Source: Cymbidium sinense (Eukaryota > Streptophyta > Magnoliopsida > Asparagales > Orchidaceae). Taken from it: a stretch of DNA of 64,000 nucleotides. The stretch covers positions 311,457,001-311,521,000 of the forward strand of contig CM038214.1 in NCBI GenBank assembly GCA_021442155.1, in the 5' to 3' direction. A program made the position numbers and the translations under genes. Below are positions 61,460-64,000 of the stretch, piece after piece (position 1 is the stretch's first letter; every line of letters begins with the position of its first letter). The notes under the pieces are model-generated. The model ran no database searches and was not told the DNA's origin. It worked only from the letters and a program-made list of their open reading frames with translations.

Positions 61460-63021
61460 CCAAAAACCCAAAACCCTAAATCCTAAACTCGAACCCTAAA
61501 CGCTGAACCCTAAACCCTAAACCTACAACCCTAAACCCTAAACCTTAAATCGTAAGCTAACCTTAAATCCTAAAAAACCTTAAACCCTAAACCCTAAACC
61601 CTAAACCCTAAACCCTATACCCTAAACACTAAACCCTAAACCATAAAACCTACAACCCTAAACCCTAAATCATAAACCCCAAACCGTAAACTGTAAACCT
61701 TAAACTCTAATCCCTAAACCCTAATATCTTAAAAACCTAAACCTAAACTAAATAAAACCTTAAAATAAAATAAATAGATAAACCTAAACTTAAATAAATT
61801 ACAAAAAATAAAATAAAATAAAAATCTAAACTAAAACCTAAACCTAAACCTAAAAATAAAATAAAATAAACAAATAAAAATAAATAAAAATAAAATAAAT
61901 AAAAACTTAAACTAAAGTAAAAAAATAAGATAAACCAAAGAATAAAAACCTAAATAAAATCAAAACTAAATGTAAACTAAAAATAAAATAAACCTAAAAT
62001 GAACATAAATTAAAATAAAATAAAAACTAAATAAAAACCTAAACCTAAAAAATAAACCTAAAAATAAATAAAAAGTAAAACTTAAACCAAAAACTAAAAA
62101 AAAACTAAACCTAAGCTAAAATAAACTAAACTAAAATAAATAAAACCTAAATATAAACCAAAACCTAAACCTAAACTAAATAAAATAAAATAAAGTTAAA
62201 ATAAACCAAAACCTAAACTAAAAAATAAAACTTGAAAATAAACCTAAAATAAAAACATAAAACCTAAACTTAAAAAAATAAAATAAAAACCTAAACCTAA
62301 AAATAAATAGTAAAACCTAAACCAAAAAATAAAATGAAAATAAAACTTAACTAAAAAATAAACCTAAACCTAAACCTAAAAAATAAACTAAAATAAAAAA
62401 TCTAAACTAACATAAATAAACTACACTAAAAAATAAAAAATAAACATAAATAAAAATAAAATAAAATAAAATGAAATTAAAATTAAAATGAAAAAAACTA
62501 AACAAACTTAAACCAAAATTTAAAAAACCTAAACCTAAGCTAACCTAAACCTAAAAAATTACAAATAAAACTAACCATTTAAAAAATAATCCTAAACTAA
62601 ACCTAACCCTAAACCTAAACCTAAACCTAAACTAAAAAAATAAAATATATATATAAAAAAAATAAAATTAAAAAAATTAAAATAACCTAAACAAACCTAA
62701 ACCTAAAACCCTAAAACCCTAAACCCCAAACCCAAAACCCTAAACCTTTAAGCCTAAACACTAAACTCTAAACCCTAAATCCTAAACCCTAACCCTAAAC
62801 CCTGAACCCTAAAACCCTAAACCCTAAACCCTAAACTCTAAAAACCTAAAAACTTAAACCTAAAAGATAAAAGATAAAATAAAAATAAAACCCAACTAAA
62901 AAATAAACTTAAACATAAACCTAAAAATAAAAACCTAAACTAAAATAAATAAACAAAATTAAATAAAAATAAAAAATAAACCTAAACAATGAAAAAATAA
63001 AATAAAGTAAATAAACCTAAA

Positions 63022-63052
63022 CCTACTAGTTGACTTAAATTTTTTTTAAAAA
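63022..63052 (+). repeat. Higher-order boundary motif
   Basis: CCTACTAGTTGACTTAAATT with T and A runs, followed by CCTAAACCCTAAATC. Confidence 0.75.
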
Positions 63053-63635
63053 ATCCTAAACCCTAAATCATAATCCCTAAAGTATAGACCCAAAACCTTA
63101 AACCCTAAACCAACAACACTAAACCTACAACCCTAAACCCTAAACCCTAAACCATAAAAAAGCCTAAACCCTAAAAAACCCTAAACCCTAAACTAAAATG
63201 TGAACCCTAAACCTAAAACCTAAACTTTAAATCCTAAACCATAAAGCCTAAAGCCTAAAACTAACCCTAAACCCTTAGCCCTAAAATCAAAAATGCCAAA
63301 CCAAAAACCCTAAACCCTAAAAACCCTAAATTATAAAGCCTAAACACTAAACCCTAAACCCTAACCCTAAACCTTAAAACCCTGAGCCCTAAAACCCTAA
63401 ACCCTAAATCCTCATTCCTAAACTCTAAACTCAAAACCCTAAAAACCTAAAAACTTAAACTTAAAAAATAAAATAAAATTAAACTCTAAAAATAAACTTA
63501 AACCTAAACCAAAACCTAAAACTAAAATAAATAAACTAATCTAAATAAAAATTAAAAATAGACCTAAATAAAAATAAAAAATAAAATAAACTAAAATAAA
63601 TAAAAAATAGACTAAGTAAACTAAATAAACATAAA

Positions 63636-63665
63636 CCTGCTAGTTTACTTAATTTAAAAAAAAAT
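63636..63665 (+). repeat. Higher-order boundary motif
   Basis: CCTGCTAGTTTACTTAATTT plus an A run, 614 bases from the previous copy. Confidence 0.8.
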
Positions 63666-64000
63666 AAAATCTTAAATCCTAAACCCTTAACCCTAAAGTA
63701 AAACCTGAACCCTAAACCTAAATCCTACCCTAAACCCTAAACCCTAAACCCAAACTAAAACTGAAACCAAACCCTCCCTCAAACCCCTAACCCAAAACAT
63801 AAAACCCAAATCTTTACCCTAAATCTAAACCATAATCCTAAATCTAAACCTAAAGCTAAAACACTAAACCCCAAAAAATCTAAAACCTAAAATCCTAACC
63901 CTAAAATCTAAACCTAAAACTAATTCTACAATCAATCTAAATCCTAAATCTAAAACCCTAAACCCCAAACCTAAAACCCAAAACTCAAAACCCAAAACCC

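Larger units (their letters stand above)
58571..64000 (+). repeat. Telomere-like array with repeated higher-order units
   Basis: At least 5.4 kb to the window end. It cycles through canonical CCCTAAA blocks (59230-59640, 60465-60660, 61460-61730, 62700-62850, 63055-63440, 63665-64000) and A-rich decayed tracts, with a boundary motif before most canonical blocks. No gene is seen in it. Confidence 0.95.

Noticed and set aside
58571..64000. Possible CRISPR-like array from regularly spaced motifs
   Set aside because: This is plant telomere-like satellite; there are no unique spacers between identical repeats and no cas genes.

Overview
The window is nuclear DNA from a land plant, almost certainly one with a large, repeat-rich genome. 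Three things point to this. There are long tracts of the plant telomere heptamer CCCTAAA and its decayed derivatives. There is a plant-type L1 LINE with a DUF4283-like/zinc-knuckle ORF1 and an RNase H-tailed ORF2. There are remnants of a Ty3/gypsy element whose RT, double RNase H and integrase resemble the plant Tat/Ogre lineage. I see no intact host gene, tRNA, rRNA or CRISPR array. Every protein-coding sequence recognised is broken. The setting looks like interstitial, subtelomeric or pericentromeric heterochromatin.

Layout. 1-2057 is a truncated gypsy pol remnant (copy 0, minus strand). 2058-11390 is a telomere-like array. 11391-20633 is one long decayed L1-like LINE on the plus strand, with a 3.6-kb T-rich, repetitive 3' region. 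20634-22195 is telomere-like again. 22196-22676 is the 3' end of a GRP7/GRP8-type glycine-rich RNA-binding protein gene, followed by a short telomere-like stretch. About 22924-36690 is composite block copy 1: AT-rich ~350-bp tandem repeats, the gypsy 3' UTR with ~410-bp repeats, gypsy pol, then a long non-coding segment and a gag/pro fragment. 36691-41242 is telomere-like sequence containing a second GRP7-like fragment (37418-37868) and a third one reduced to the 3' UTR (39892-40088). 41243-58570 is composite block copy 2, the same order as copy 1 but more complete, reaching into gag. 58571-64000 is telomere-like.

How it fits together. The window looks like an old tandem amplification of a compound unit: telomere-like array, GRP7 3' fragment, telomere-like array, gypsy-containing block. 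All telomere-like tracts point the same way (C-rich strand = plus strand). They are not uniform. They have a sawtooth higher-order structure in which a conserved non-telomeric boundary motif (about CCTACTAGTTTACTTAATTT plus an A run) is followed by near-canonical CCCTAAA. This decays rightward into CCTAAA, CTAAA and TAAA until the next motif. The two gypsy-containing blocks differ by about 14 % in one segment I counted by hand, so the duplication is old and not an assembly echo. The right-hand ends of the three gypsy copies join telomere-like DNA at three different points.

The best candidates for something undescribed are the higher-order telomere-like satellite with its boundary motif, the repeated capture of a GRP7-type 3' exon inside it, and a full-length L1-like LINE lying in it. 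All identifications are from reading motifs by eye; no database search or alignment was run.
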